Positions 24,642 to 33,571 of a stretch of DNA of 64,000 nt are shown here, in pieces. Source of the stretch: Pseudomonas sp. ICMP22404 (GTDB lineage: Bacteria > Pseudomonadota > Gammaproteobacteria > Pseudomonadales > Pseudomonadaceae); assembly GCF_006227205.1 (NCBI RefSeq), contig NZ_VCNG01000001.1:741564-805563 (forward strand), given 5' to 3'. The notes below the pieces were generated by a model, which did no database searches, had not been told where the DNA came from, and worked only from the letters and a program-made list of their open reading frames with translations. The number at the start of each line of letters is the position of its first letter. Position 1 is the first letter of the stretch. The position numbers were made by a program, and so were the translations under genes.

Positions 24642-25344
24642 GGTGTCTCCCTGCGTTATGCCATCCGAGATAAAGAAAAAGGCCGAACAGTGCCGCCGCC
24701 ATGGCGAACCACTGCACGGCATAACCGAGGTGTTTTTCCGGGCCCATGCTCACCACCGGCCAATCGGTCCGGTAGGCGCCGGGGCCGTTTTGTTGGCGCA
24801 ATTCATAGGCGAAACCGTGGCGGCCCAGCTCGGCCCAGAGCTTGTCCGGCTCGATGGCGGTGACCAGGCGTGGCCAAGGTGCGCCGGTGGGGTCGGCGTG
24901 GAGCTGGAACGTGGTGCCGGGCGCGACATAGACCCAGGCCTCCAGGCTCAAAGGCTGTTCGGGGGTGTCGAAGACCGGCGGGGTGCGGCGGTCAGGCCAG
25001 GGCAGCCACCCACGATTGACCAGCAGCCACAGCCCGGTGCGGTGGTCGAGAAAGGGTTGCAGCAACTCGACGCCGACCTTGCCGTCGTGCTGGCGGTTAT
25101 CCAGCAGGATGCTGTGCTCGGCGTCGAACTGACCGCTGAGCTGCACCGGCCGAAAGGCTGGATCCGCCGTCTGTTGCAGCTCGGCGCTGTCCATTGGCGG
25201 CGCCACGCGACGCTCGGCGTAGTTCGCCATGAGCACGCGCTTCTGTTCGCCCCGGCTCAATTGCCAGAAGCCCAGGCACACCATCACCGGCACCAGAATG
25301 GCCACCACCAGTGTCGGTACGAGGCCCGGCCGGAAGCCTTTCAT
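24607..25344 (-). CDS. SURF1 family cytochrome oxidase assembly protein
   Basis: Protein of 245 aa from the ATG at 25344. Typical SURF1 topology: an N-terminal helix (VPTLVVAILVPVMVCLGFWQL, with the family's GFWQL motif), a periplasmic domain with VQLSGQFD, ILLDNRQHDGKVG and LLVNRGWLP, and a C-terminal helix (HLGYAVQWFAMAAALFGLFLYLG). SURF1 assists heme a insertion into subunit I. It overlaps the next gene by 35 bp and sits inside the cox operon as expected. Confidence 0.92.
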   Translation of the reverse strand: MKGFRPGLVPTLVVAILVPVMVCLGFWQLSRGEQKRVLMANYAERRVAPPMDSAELQQTADPAFRPVQLSGQFDAEHSILLDNRQHDGKVGVELLQPFLDHRTGLWLLVNRGWLPWPDRRTPPVFDTPEQPLSLEAWVYVAPGTTFQLHADPTGAPWPRLVTAIEPDKLWAELGRHGFAYELRQQNGPGAYRTDWPVVSMGPEKHLGYAVQWFAMAAALFGLFLYLGWHNAGRHHGNRHESNQHV

Positions 25345-25414
25345 GGCGCCGCCCGAAAGTCGTCGAACGGGAAAGCTATACTCACGTGCATCGCGTCCCC
25401 CCGGAGTGTCCCTG

Positions 25415-25618
25415 ATGCTAAAAGCAGCCATCGTCCTGATGCTGATCGCCACGGTTGTCAGCCTGTTCAGCGGCCTGTTTTTTCTGGTCAAGGACGAAAG
25501 CGATTCCAATCGCCTGATGATCGCCCTGGCGATTCGGGTCAGCCTGGCCGCTGTCACCGTCGGCTTGATCGCCTGGGGCTTCTTCAGCGGCCAGTTGGTG
25601 TCCCACGCGCCTTGGTAA
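25415..25618 (+). CDS. DUF2909 twin-transmembrane protein
   Basis: Protein of 67 aa with two membrane helices (residues 5-24 and 38-58), separated by a charged loop KDESDSNR. GGAG lies eight bases before the ATG. It points against the surrounding oxidase operon and separates ctaE from surf1. The family is regularly found at this position in pseudomonads, so a small oxidase accessory subunit is possible; no function is established. Longer in-frame starts upstream run antisense to surf1 and are not used. Confidence 0.8.
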   Translation: MLKAAIVLMLIATVVSLFSGLFFLVKDESDSNRLMIALAIRVSLAAVTVGLIAWGFFSGQLVSHAPW

Positions 25619-25624
25619 AAAGCG

Positions 25625-26512
25625 CTAGAGCACGTAGACGAAGATGAACAACCCGATCCACACCACATCGACGAAGTGCCAGTACCAGCTCGCCGCCTCG
25701 AAGCCGAACTGATGCTCGTTGTCGAAGTGTCCGCGCATGATCCGCATCAGCATGACGAACAGAATGATCGTGCCGATGGTGACGTGGGCGCCGTGGAAAC
25801 CGGTGAGCATGAAGAACGTCGCGCCGTAGACCCCGGAGCCCAGGGTCAGGCCCAGTTCCTTGTAGGCGTGGATGTATTCTTCGGCCTGGAAGCTCAGGAA
25901 CGCGCAACCCAGTAGCACGGTGATCGCCAGCCAGAGCTTCAGCGCGCCACGGTGGCCTTTTTTCAAGGCATGGTGGGCGATGGTGACCGTGACGCTGGAG
26001 CTGACCAGCAGCACGGTGTTGAGCAGCGGCAGGCCCCAGGGGCTGATGACTTCCTTGGGCGCCGGGAACAGTTTCGGGTCGGGGTTGTTCAGCAAGGGCC
26101 AGGTGAACTGGAAGTTCGGCCAGAGCATATGGGCCAGACCCTTGGTGCCTTCGCCGCCTAGGGCCGGTCCCGACACATGGCGTACGTAGAACAGCGCACC
26201 GAAGAAGGCGATGAAGAACATCACCTCGGAAAAGATGAACCAGCTCATGCCCCAGCGAAACGAGCGGTCGAGCTGCGGGCTGTACAGCCCGGCGCGGCTT
26301 TCCTTGACCACCGCGCCGAACCAGCCGAACAGCATGTAGGCCACCAGCAGGCCGCCGACGAAGAAGATCAGCGGGCCGTGGGATTCCGGTCGGGCGGCCT
26401 TCAGGTCGTTGAACCAGGTCGCCAGGCCATACACCGTGACGAACATCCCGACCGTGGCGATGATCGGCCACTTGCTCTGGGCCGGAACGTAATAGTGTTC
26501 GTGAGTTGCCAT
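25625..26512 (-). CDS. ctaE: cytochrome c oxidase subunit III
   Basis: Protein of 295 aa with seven membrane helices. Subunit III landmarks are HGPLIFFVGG, FRWGMSWFIFSEVMFF, the DGLYGATFFMLTGFHG-like segment (here GSGVYGATFFMLTGFHG) and HVTIGTIIL ... WYWHFVDVVWIGLF. The glutamate and histidine motifs near the lipid cleft are present. It stabilises the catalytic core and proton uptake of the aa3 oxidase. It follows ctaG by 24 bp. Confidence 0.96.
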   Translation of the reverse strand: MATHEHYYVPAQSKWPIIATVGMFVTVYGLATWFNDLKAARPESHGPLIFFVGGLLVAYMLFGWFGAVVKESRAGLYSPQLDRSFRWGMSWFIFSEVMFFIAFFGALFYVRHVSGPALGGEGTKGLAHMLWPNFQFTWPLLNNPDPKLFPAPKEVISPWGLPLLNTVLLVSSSVTVTIAHHALKKGHRGALKLWLAITVLLGCAFLSFQAEEYIHAYKELGLTLGSGVYGATFFMLTGFHGAHVTIGTIILFVMLMRIMRGHFDNEHQFGFEAASWYWHFVDVVWIGLFIFVYVL

Positions 26513-26536
26513 TTATTGTTCTCCTTATCGGGCACG

Positions 26537-27088
26537 CTATCGTTCAGTGTTTTGAGCCACCGGTGGATGACGAGCGGTGATATCGAACAGCGTGTAGGAC
26601 AGCGTCAGGTGCTTCACATCCTTGGGCATGTCCCGGTCGACGATGAAGCGCATGGGCATTTCGATCCGTTCACCGGGTTGCAGCACTTGCTGGGTAAAAC
26701 AGAAACACTCGGTCTTGTGGAAGTACGCCGCCGCGGTGCTCGGCGCGATGCTCGGAACGGCCTGGGCGCTCATCGGCCGGTCGGTGGGGTTGTGGGCCAC
26801 GAAGACCATCTCGTTCACCGCGCCCGGCTGCACCACCAACTGATCACCCTTGGGGTAGAAGTCCCAGGGCATGTCCACCGCATTGGTCGACAGGAACTGC
26901 ACGCGCACCTGCCGCGACGCATCGGCCACCTGCTCGCCTTCGTACTGCCCGGCGGTCTTGCCATTGATGCCGAACGCCTTGCACATCACGTCGTAGATCG
27001 GCACCAGGGCAAAGCCGAAGACGAACATCGCCACCACCACGATCATCAGGCGGGTGACCAGTTTCTTCAGCGAAATCGAGTCAGCCAT
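26537..27088 (-). CDS. ctaG: cytochrome oxidase copper chaperone Cox11/CtaG
   Basis: Protein of 183 aa from the ATG at 27088 (GGAGG nine bases upstream). The N-terminal membrane anchor (residues 12-32) ends PIYDVMCKAFGINGKT, with the conserved Cys of Cox11. The periplasmic Ig-like domain carries the copper site FHKTECFCFTQQ (CFCF motif) and YTLFDIT at the end. Cox11 loads CuB in subunit I. It lies between ctaD and ctaE, the classical order. A REPIN separates it from ctaD. Confidence 0.95.
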   Translation of the reverse strand: MADSISLKKLVTRLMIVVVAMFVFGFALVPIYDVMCKAFGINGKTAGQYEGEQVADASRQVRVQFLSTNAVDMPWDFYPKGDQLVVQPGAVNEMVFVAHNPTDRPMSAQAVPSIAPSTAAAYFHKTECFCFTQQVLQPGERIEMPMRFIVDRDMPKDVKHLTLSYTLFDITARHPPVAQNTER

Positions 27089-27111
27089 GGTTCCCAACCT
27101 CCCCACGAACC

Positions 27112-27194
27112 CCTGTGGGAGCGAGCCTGCTCGCGATAGCGGTGCATCTGGCACACCGAGTCGCGTCTATCGCGAGCAGGCTCGCTCCCACAAG
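27112..27194. repeat. REPIN type 1
   Basis: Two inverted copies of TGTGGGAGCGAGCCTGCTCG (27113-27132 and the complement ending 27193) around a 35-bp spacer. It lies within the cox operon between ctaG and ctaD, where its hairpin could attenuate or stabilise the polycistronic mRNA. Confidence 0.85.
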
Positions 27195-27205
27195 GGCAAC
27201 CGTGT

Positions 27206-28798
27206 TCATTTCACTTCCGGCGGCGTAGTAAAGGTGTGATACGGCGCCGGCGACGGCACGCTCCACTCCAGCCCTTCGGCGCCATCCCACGGTTTGGCCG
27301 GTGCTGGCGGGCCGCCGCGGATGGTCTTGATCACGATGAACAGGAAGAAGATCTGCGTGGTGCCGAACATGAACGCGCCGATGGACGAAACCATGTTGAA
27401 GTCGGCGAATTGCAGGTTGTAGTCCGGAATCCGCCGGGGCATGCCCGCCAGGCCGACGAAGTGCATGGGGAAGAACGCCATGTTCATCCCGATGAACGAC
27501 AGCCAGAAGTGCAGCTTGCCGAGGGTTTCGTCATACATGTGGCCGGTCCATTTCGGCAGCCAGTAGTAGGCCGAGGCGAAGATCCCGAAGATCGCGCCGG
27601 GCACCAGCACGTAGTGGAAATGCGCGACCACGAAGTAGGTGTCCTGGTACTGGAAGTCCGCCGGGGCGATGGCCAGCATCAGCCCGGAGAAACCACCGAT
27701 GGAGAACAGGATCACGAACGCCACGGCAAACAGCATCGGCGTCTCGAACGTCAGCGAGCCTTGCCACATGGTGCTGGCCCAGTTGAACACCTTCACCCCG
27801 GTGGGCACGGCGATCAGCAGGGTGGCGTACATGAAGAACAGCTCGCCCACCAGCGGAATGCCCACCACGAACATGTGGTGCGCCCAGACGATGAACGACA
27901 GGAACGCAATGGCCGCCGTGGCGTAGACCATCGAGGTGTAGCCGAACAGCGGCTTGCGCGAGAACGCCGGGATGATCGAGCTGACGGCACCGAAGGCCGG
28001 CAGGATCATGATGTACACCTCGGGGTGCCCGAAGAACCAGAACACGTGCTGGAACAGCACCGGATCACCGCCGCCGGCGGCACTGAAGAAGCTGGTGCCG
28101 AAGTGGATGTCCATCAGCATCATCGTCACGCAGCCGGCCAGCACCGGCATCACCGCGATCAGCAGGAACGCGGTGATCAGCCAGGTCCAGACGAACAGCG
28201 GCATTTTCATCAGCGTCATGCCGGGGGCGCGCAGGTTGAGGATGGTGGCGATCACGTTGATCGCGCCCATGATCGAACTGATCCCCATCAGGTGGATGGC
28301 GAAGATGAAGAACGTCACGCTTTCCGGCGCGTAGGTGGTGGACAGCGGGGCGTAGAAGGTCCAGCCGAAGTTCGGCCCGCCGCCCGCGGTGAACAGCGTG
28401 GACACCAGCAGCAGGAAGGCGGCCGGCAACAGCCAGAAGCTGAAGTTGTTCATGCGCGGCAGGGCCATGTCCGGCGCGCCGATCATCAACGGGATCATCC
28501 AGTTGGCGAGGCCGACGAAGGCCGGCATCACCGCGCCGAAGACCATCACCAGGCCATGCATGGTGGTCATCTGGTTGAAGAACGCCGGTTCCACGATCTG
28601 CAGGCCGGGCTGGAACAGTTCGGCGCGGATCACCATGGCGAACGAGCCGCCCAGCAGGAACATGGAGAAGGCGAACCACAGGTACAGCGTGCCGATATCC
28701 TTGTGGTTGGTGGTCAGTACCCAGCGCATCAGGCCCTTGGCGGGGCCGTGGGCGTGGTCGGCGCCGGCATGACCGTGGTCATCGATCACAGCACTCAT
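27206..28798 (-). CDS. ctaD: cytochrome c oxidase subunit I
   Basis: Protein of 530 aa from the ATG at 28798 with AGGAGA upstream. It has twelve helices carrying the heme a, heme a3 and CuB ligands: TTNHKDIGTLYLWFAF at the start, MTTMHGLVMVFGAVMP (heme a His), WFFGHPEVYIMILPAFG (CuB His and cross-linked Tyr), WAHHMFVVG (two CuB His) and VVAHFHYVL (heme a3/heme a His). This is the catalytic, proton-pumping subunit of the aa3 terminal oxidase. An early His-rich stretch (DDHGHAGADHAHG) precedes the first helix. It follows ctaC by 82 bp. Confidence 0.97.
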   Translation of the reverse strand: MSAVIDDHGHAGADHAHGPAKGLMRWVLTTNHKDIGTLYLWFAFSMFLLGGSFAMVIRAELFQPGLQIVEPAFFNQMTTMHGLVMVFGAVMPAFVGLANWMIPLMIGAPDMALPRMNNFSFWLLPAAFLLLVSTLFTAGGGPNFGWTFYAPLSTTYAPESVTFFIFAIHLMGISSIMGAINVIATILNLRAPGMTLMKMPLFVWTWLITAFLLIAVMPVLAGCVTMMLMDIHFGTSFFSAAGGGDPVLFQHVFWFFGHPEVYIMILPAFGAVSSIIPAFSRKPLFGYTSMVYATAAIAFLSFIVWAHHMFVVGIPLVGELFFMYATLLIAVPTGVKVFNWASTMWQGSLTFETPMLFAVAFVILFSIGGFSGLMLAIAPADFQYQDTYFVVAHFHYVLVPGAIFGIFASAYYWLPKWTGHMYDETLGKLHFWLSFIGMNMAFFPMHFVGLAGMPRRIPDYNLQFADFNMVSSIGAFMFGTTQIFFLFIVIKTIRGGPPAPAKPWDGAEGLEWSVPSPAPYHTFTTPPEVK

Positions 28799-28880
28799 GT
28801 CCTGTCTCCTTCGAACGAATGGGCTGGACGGCGCGGGGCGATGAGCCCCGACCGGTTGCGGGAACACACGTCAGGCCGGC

Positions 28881-30008
28881 TCATTTGCTTTCCGCCTGTT
28901 TGAGTTCCAGCACTTCTTTCGGCGTAACCATGTCGCCCTTGTTGTTGCCCCAGGCGTTACGTTCATAGGTCACGACGGCGGCGATATCGACTTCCGACAG
29001 CTGCTTGCCGAACGCGGCCATGGCGGTCCCCGGTTTGCCGTGGAAAACCAGGCTCAGGTGATCGGCCTTCGGCCCGGTGGCAATCTTCGAGCCCTTGAGT
29101 GCCGGGAACATCGGCGGCAGGCCCTGGCCTTCGGCCTGGTGACAGGCCACGCAGGTGGTGTGGTAGATCTTGTCGCCACGTTCCTTGAGTTCGTCGAGGG
29201 TCCATTCCTTGCTGGTCAGCTCTTTGAGCTGCGCGGCTTCGGCCTTGCGTTCGGCCAGCCATTTTTCGTAGTCGGGCTTGCTCTTGACCTCGACCACGAT
29301 GGGCATGAAACCGTGGTCCTTGCCGCACAGCTCGGCACACTGGCCGCGATACAGGCCGGGCTTGTCGACCCGGGTCCAGGCTTCGTTGACGAAGCCGGGA
29401 ATGGCGTCGCGCTTGACCGCGAAGGCCGGCACCCACCAGGAGTGGATCACGTCGGCGGAGGTCACCAGAAAGCGCACCTTGGCGTCGACCGGCAGCACCA
29501 GCGGCTTGTCGACTTCCAACAGGTAATGTTCGCCCTTGGCGCTCTGGTTATGGATCTGTTCGGCGGGTGTCGCCAGGTTGCTGAAGAACTCGACGTCCTG
29601 GCCCAGGTATTTGTAGTGCCACTTCCACTGGTAGCCGGTGATCTGGATATCGATGTCCGACTCGCTGGAGTCGTACATCTTGATCAGGGTCGCGGTGGCG
29701 GGAATCGCCATGGCCACCAGGATCAGGAAGGGCACGATGGTCCAGAGGATCTCGACGCGGGTGTTCTCGTGGAAGTGGGCCGCGTTCTGGCCTGTCGAGC
29801 GGCGGTGCATCATCATCGACCAGAACATGGCGCCGAAGACGATGAGGCCGATCACTACACAGATCCAGAAGATGGTCATGTGCAGGTCGAAAACTGCATT
29901 GCTGATCTGTGTCGCTCCAGGCGCCATATTCACAGTCCAGGCCGCTTGTGCCTGGCTGAAAATCGAACACAACAGGAGGCCCATCCAAACATGTGGATGT
30001 CGCGTCAT
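28881..30008 (-). CDS. ctaC: cytochrome c oxidase subunit II with fused cytochrome c
   Basis: Protein of 375 aa. A signal-like N-terminus is followed by two helices. The cupredoxin domain carries the CuA ligands (HSWWVPAFAVK His; CAELCGKDHGFM with two Cys, His and Met). A C-terminal cytochrome c domain has the heme site CVACH and Met ligand region MAAFGKQL. The fusion makes it a caa3-like subunit II. It is the first gene of the operon and the entry point of electrons from cytochrome c. Confidence 0.96.
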   Translation of the reverse strand: MTRHPHVWMGLLLCSIFSQAQAAWTVNMAPGATQISNAVFDLHMTIFWICVVIGLIVFGAMFWSMMMHRRSTGQNAAHFHENTRVEILWTIVPFLILVAMAIPATATLIKMYDSSESDIDIQITGYQWKWHYKYLGQDVEFFSNLATPAEQIHNQSAKGEHYLLEVDKPLVLPVDAKVRFLVTSADVIHSWWVPAFAVKRDAIPGFVNEAWTRVDKPGLYRGQCAELCGKDHGFMPIVVEVKSKPDYEKWLAERKAEAAQLKELTSKEWTLDELKERGDKIYHTTCVACHQAEGQGLPPMFPALKGSKIATGPKADHLSLVFHGKPGTAMAAFGKQLSEVDIAAVVTYERNAWGNNKGDMVTPKEVLELKQAESK

Positions 30009-30381
30009 TGCGGGTTCCCCTTATCGTTCTTGTTATCCCGTAGGCATAAAGCCCGCGGCAAGGAGAGCGGCTACATCAGACTACGAACTCGAACCGCCGT
30101 GCCTTGCTGCCGTACATCGGGTTCATCAGCTAACTCCATTCAGAACCGAGTATAGACAGCGACTGCAACCTCGCAACGCGATGGCGTAAATCGTTTGAAA
30201 CAGACGGGACTTGCGCTGGAGGCCGCGAATGGAGAAGGATGCGAAACCAGATGATGGCAAACCGATATAACAGCGCTGCATCAAGGAAGAGGCATTTATG
30301 ACAAATAGGTCTTAGGCGTGTTTATTCGCCAGCTAAGTTATGTCTTCCCTATTTCATTGCCTTTGTTTTCCTGGAGTTGTC
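30009..30381. other. intergenic region upstream of ctaC
   Basis: A 373-bp gap between divergent genes that must hold the promoter of the cox operon and that of the 216-aa hypothetical gene. I see no confident -35/-10 pair. GAGTATAGACAG near 30149 is a weak -10-like sequence facing right, and several short in-frame ORFs here lack ribosome sites. No RNA gene recognised. Confidence 0.4.
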
Positions 30382-31032
30382 ATGAACACCGCCGCATTGC
30401 GCGAGCAGATCCAAAAAGCCCAACAACACGAAGCCGAGACCGGCCAATTGGCCCGTCAGTTGGAAGGCCAGTTACCGCACCTGCACCGGGCTATCCAATT
30501 GCCAGAGACGAATGCCAACGACGTCCTGGCGCGGTTTGTCGCCGCCTACATCGACGAAGTCCCCGACCTGCTGGATGCGGCCAACGAGGTCGCCAAGGAG
30601 GCGGGCATCGAGCCGCAAATCAAACCGGTGCTGACAATCGCCGAACAGTATTTCCTCCAGCCGCCGACGATCATGGCCGGTCATGTCGGGCTCGACAGCC
30701 TGCTGGACGAGGCCTACCTGGCCCACCGATTCGTCGAAGAGGTCAATGACCTGTACATCAAGCATTTCGGCCAGCCATTGATCCCCTTGGACATGACGGT
30801 CGCCAATCTGATTGCCCACCAGTTGATCGGCGAAGCCTTTGCCAACCAGCTCGACGAAGTGGTGCATCACGCCTTTGATGAGATGCTCAACGAAGAGACA
30901 TTTGCCTTGGAGTCGGTGGAAACCTACCGCGAGAAACTCAGCAGCCCGAACACCGGCGCCGCCTGGAAGCGCTGGCCGTGCATGTCGCGGCGCCTGGGGG
31001 TCGGACTGGAACTGGACAAGCCGGCGGCTTGA
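30382..31032 (+). CDS. conserved hypothetical protein
   Basis: Protein of 216 aa from the ATG at 30382 with CTGGAG upstream; the earlier ATG at 30340 is unsupported. All-helical and soluble in appearance, with Glu/Gln-rich N-terminal helices (REQIQKAQQHEAETGQLARQL) and PTIMAGHVGLDSLLDEAYLAHRFVEEVND in the middle. No known motif. The gene is placed divergently from the cox operon and near the SulP/carbonic anhydrase pair, as I recall for P. aeruginosa. Function unknown. Confidence 0.75.
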   Translation: MNTAALREQIQKAQQHEAETGQLARQLEGQLPHLHRAIQLPETNANDVLARFVAAYIDEVPDLLDAANEVAKEAGIEPQIKPVLTIAEQYFLQPPTIMAGHVGLDSLLDEAYLAHRFVEEVNDLYIKHFGQPLIPLDMTVANLIAHQLIGEAFANQLDEVVHHAFDEMLNEETFALESVETYREKLSSPNTGAAWKRWPCMSRRLGVGLELDKPAA

Positions 31033-31058
31033 TCAAGAGCTGACTCTCACCAACCCCC

Positions 31059-31147
31059 TGTGGGAGCGAGCCTGCTCGCGATAGCGGTCTATCAGCTGAC
31101 TAAAATGTAGTCTGATGCACCGCCATCGCGAGCAGGCTCGCTCCCAC
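31059..31147. repeat. REPIN type 1 (left of the Asp-rich gene)
   Basis: Inverted pair of GTGGGAGCGAGCCTGCTCGC around a spacer beginning ATAGCGGTCTATCAGCTGAC. The spacer is closely similar to that of the REPIN at 31844-31932. Confidence 0.85.
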
Positions 31148-31174
31148 ATTCGTTCATAAGGATGCCCTTCGCTT

Positions 31175-31717
31175 TCAGGCCTTGAAGTCTTTCATCGAGG
31201 CAAAGGAATTCGCGATCTTGCGGTAGATCAAGTGATCGTCCAGATCCGTATCGCCATCGCTGTCGGCGTCGGTGGCGTTGATGACCTCTCGATAAAGTCC
31301 CTTGTTGTAGCCGGTCACCGTCACGATTGAATCGGGGGCGGTCATGTCGGAATCTTTCTTGTAGAGGCCGATGTTGACGTCAGGCAGTGCAGTGTTTCGG
31401 CTATTGCTGCCAAACGACACCAGGATGCATTTGTACAGCCGCCGCTCATCCATGCTACTCAACGTGACCATGGCGCTGGCCAGGTCGGCGGCAAGGGTGT
31501 AGTAAGACGCGTCATCGTCGTCGATGTCGTCGTCGCCCTCGACATCGTCCACACCTTCAGCGGTTTCATATTGGCCAGTGGTGGAATTGGCATAGGCCGT
31601 GACGACGACATCGGGTTTGAGTCCGGGCCTATACCCGTTGTTATATCGGGAGATTATGGCTTCTGACACACCATCGTCATTAGAGTCGTTGAACTCGTAT
31701 AGCAGCGCGTAGTTCAT
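31175..31717 (-). CDS. Asp-rich orphan protein with EF-hand/dockerin-like loops
   Basis: Protein of 180 aa from the ATG at 31717 (GGAG seven bases upstream); the ATG at 31729 is less likely. Two calcium-type loops are visible: DSNDDGVSE at residues 11-19 and DADSDGDTDLDD at 150-161, the latter like a dockerin loop. An acidic run, VDDVEGDDDIDDDDAS, lies at about 56-71. There is no signal peptide. FG-GAP/dockerin-like proteins often bind calcium at surfaces or in secreted complexes, but no exporter is nearby. The gene is bracketed by two near-identical REPINs and looks like an island of its own. Confidence 0.65.
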   Translation of the reverse strand: MNYALLYEFNDSNDDGVSEAIISRYNNGYRPGLKPDVVVTAYANSTTGQYETAEGVDDVEGDDDIDDDDASYYTLAADLASAMVTLSSMDERRLYKCILVSFGSNSRNTALPDVNIGLYKKDSDMTAPDSIVTVTGYNKGLYREVINATDADSDGDTDLDDHLIYRKIANSFASMKDFKA

Positions 31718-31843
31718 GGAATGCTCCATGGGAGATAGGGAAGATACCTCCCCTACAAACTAAGTCTCGCTCAACGAATGCGTCTACTGTCATAGCTGAC
31801 AGGTGTACGTGTGTACAACTGTTCCAAGTGCCAACAAAAAACC

Positions 31844-31932
31844 TGTGGGAGCGAGCCTGCTCGCGATCGCGGTGTATCAGCTAACGAAAATGTTGTCTGA
31901 CGCACCGCCATCGCGAGCAGGCTGGCTCCCAC
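31844..31932. repeat. REPIN type 1 (right of the Asp-rich gene)
   Basis: Inverted GTGGGAGCGAGCCTGCTCGC pair, with one changed base in the right arm (GCTGGCTCCC). Its spacer (ATCAGCTAACGAAAATGTTG...) and the following CATTCGTTTATCAGG parallel those of 31059-31147. Confidence 0.85.
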
Positions 31933-31949
31933 ATTCGTTTATCAGGGTG

Positions 31950-33479
31950 TCAGGACGCCGCAGCGCCAATCCCCGTCGTCGTTCGCAACCGTCCTTCCAG
32001 TCGGCGCTTGAGCCCGCGGGACTCGATCAGCAGCTTCGATCCCTTGCTGGCGTTCGCCCGGCTCCATTCTTCCAACAACTCCAGGCAGGAGTGGTCGATG
32101 TAGCTCAGGTTGTTGAGCGGCACATGTACCGTCACGCCCTCGGGGATGGTCCCCAACACCTGGGTCAACGCCGGCACCTTGAGGAAGGTCGCCGCGCCGA
32201 CCAGGCGCAGTTCCATCTCACCTTCCTGGGGCAGATCCACCAGGCTGATTTTCAGTCGCGAGGCTTTCCAGGCCAATTTCGCCAGGGTCAGGCCGAAACC
32301 GATCAGCACGCCGGTGAGCAGGTCGGTGAAGATGATCGCCAACGCCGTCGCGGCATAGGTAAACATCGGCATCCGGCCATAACGGCCCAGGCCTCGAAAC
32401 GCCTTGAGATCCACCAGTTTGAAACCGGTGTAGACCAGCACCCCCGCCAGGCTCGCCACCGGAATGCTTTGCAGCACGCTGGACAGCAGCAGGACAAAGA
32501 GCAGCAGCCACAGGCCATGGAAAATCGTCGACATCCGCGTGGTGGCTCCGGCCTGGACGTTGGCCGAGCTGCGCACGATCACCCCGGTCATCGGCAAGGC
32601 ACCGAGCAGGCCGCAGAGCATGTTGCCGATACCTTGGGCGGACAGTTCCCGGTCGAAATCCGCACGCTCGCCGCTGTGCATGCGATCCACGGCGGCGGCC
32701 GACAGCAGGGTTTCGGCGCTGGCGATGAACGCGACCGTCAAGGCGGCGACCAGCAACATTGGATCAGCCAGGTTCATCAGATCCGCCGGGCGTAGCCAAT
32801 CGATGGCTTCGGCGAGGTTGTCCGGCACTTCGACACGCTTGACCTGCAAGGCCAGCACGAGGCTGGCCACGGTGGCCAAGCCGACACCGAGCAAGGCGCC
32901 GGGTATGAAGCGCAGGCCGTGAGGGCGAAATTTTTCCCACAGCCACATCACCGCAATCGTCGACAGGCCCAGCAGGCCGGCCTGCCAGCCGAACGACGGC
33001 AACGCCTGGGCGACTGCGCCGGGGAATGCCGCCAGGTTATCCAGCCCTGACGGCTTGGGCGCCGCGTCGAGCATCACGTGGACCTGGGACAGCACGATCA
33101 GCACGCCGATACCCGCCAGCATGCCGTAGACCACGGCCGGCGCGGTGACCCGGAACCAGCAGCCCAGGCGAAAACGCCCGGCCAGTAATTGCAGGAGCCC
33201 GGCCAGCAACAGGATCGGCCCGAGCATGCCTACGCCATGTTGGCGCACCAGTTCGAAAACCAGCACCGCCAACCCGGCGGCCGGCCCGCTGACTTGCAGC
33301 TTCGAACCGGCGAAAAAGCCCACGATCAGTCCACCGACAATGCCGGTGATCAGACCCTTGGCGGGCGGCAGACCGGACGCAATGGCGATGCCCATGCACA
33401 AGGGCAGCGCCACCAGAAACACAACCACCGAAGCCAGCAGCTCCCGTGGCAGAACAGCTTTCAATTGAGCAGCACGCAT
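31950..33479 (-). CDS. SulP-family anion transporter (bicarbonate candidate)
   Basis: Protein of 509 aa. The transmembrane part has the SulP/UraA 14-helix pattern, opening with LPRELLASVVVFLVALPLCMGIAIASGLPPAKG and including FFAGSKLQVSGPAAGL. The C-terminal STAS domain spans about residues 400-495 (VHVPLNNLSYIDHSCLELLEEW). SulP proteins move sulfate, bicarbonate or dicarboxylates. The beta-carbonic anhydrase gene 92 bp upstream on the same strand suggests bicarbonate and a joint role in CO2/HCO3- balance; the substrate is inference from context. Confidence 0.85.
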   Translation of the reverse strand: MRAAQLKAVLPRELLASVVVFLVALPLCMGIAIASGLPPAKGLITGIVGGLIVGFFAGSKLQVSGPAAGLAVLVFELVRQHGVGMLGPILLLAGLLQLLAGRFRLGCWFRVTAPAVVYGMLAGIGVLIVLSQVHVMLDAAPKPSGLDNLAAFPGAVAQALPSFGWQAGLLGLSTIAVMWLWEKFRPHGLRFIPGALLGVGLATVASLVLALQVKRVEVPDNLAEAIDWLRPADLMNLADPMLLVAALTVAFIASAETLLSAAAVDRMHSGERADFDRELSAQGIGNMLCGLLGALPMTGVIVRSSANVQAGATTRMSTIFHGLWLLLFVLLLSSVLQSIPVASLAGVLVYTGFKLVDLKAFRGLGRYGRMPMFTYAATALAIIFTDLLTGVLIGFGLTLAKLAWKASRLKISLVDLPQEGEMELRLVGAATFLKVPALTQVLGTIPEGVTVHVPLNNLSYIDHSCLELLEEWSRANASKGSKLLIESRGLKRRLEGRLRTTTGIGAAAS

Positions 33480-33571
33480 GGCGGTTCTCCTGAAGATTCT
33501 TCAGGCATGGCAAGGCCCGCCCGCTCGAAGAGCAGGAAGGCTTGACCACGCAAGGATTTATTTAGGAGCGA

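Noticed and set aside
27236..28903. 555-aa plus-strand ORF opposite ctaD
   Set aside because: Composition is dominated by His/Arg/Gly typical of antisense to GC-rich membrane genes; ctaD is unambiguous.
30340..30381. Earlier start for the 216-aa hypothetical protein
   Set aside because: No ribosome site; the ATG at 30382 has CTGGAG in the right place.
31803..32795. 330-aa plus-strand ORF opposite the SulP gene
   Set aside because: Begins within a REPIN and is antisense to SulP; rich in His/Gln as expected of shadows.
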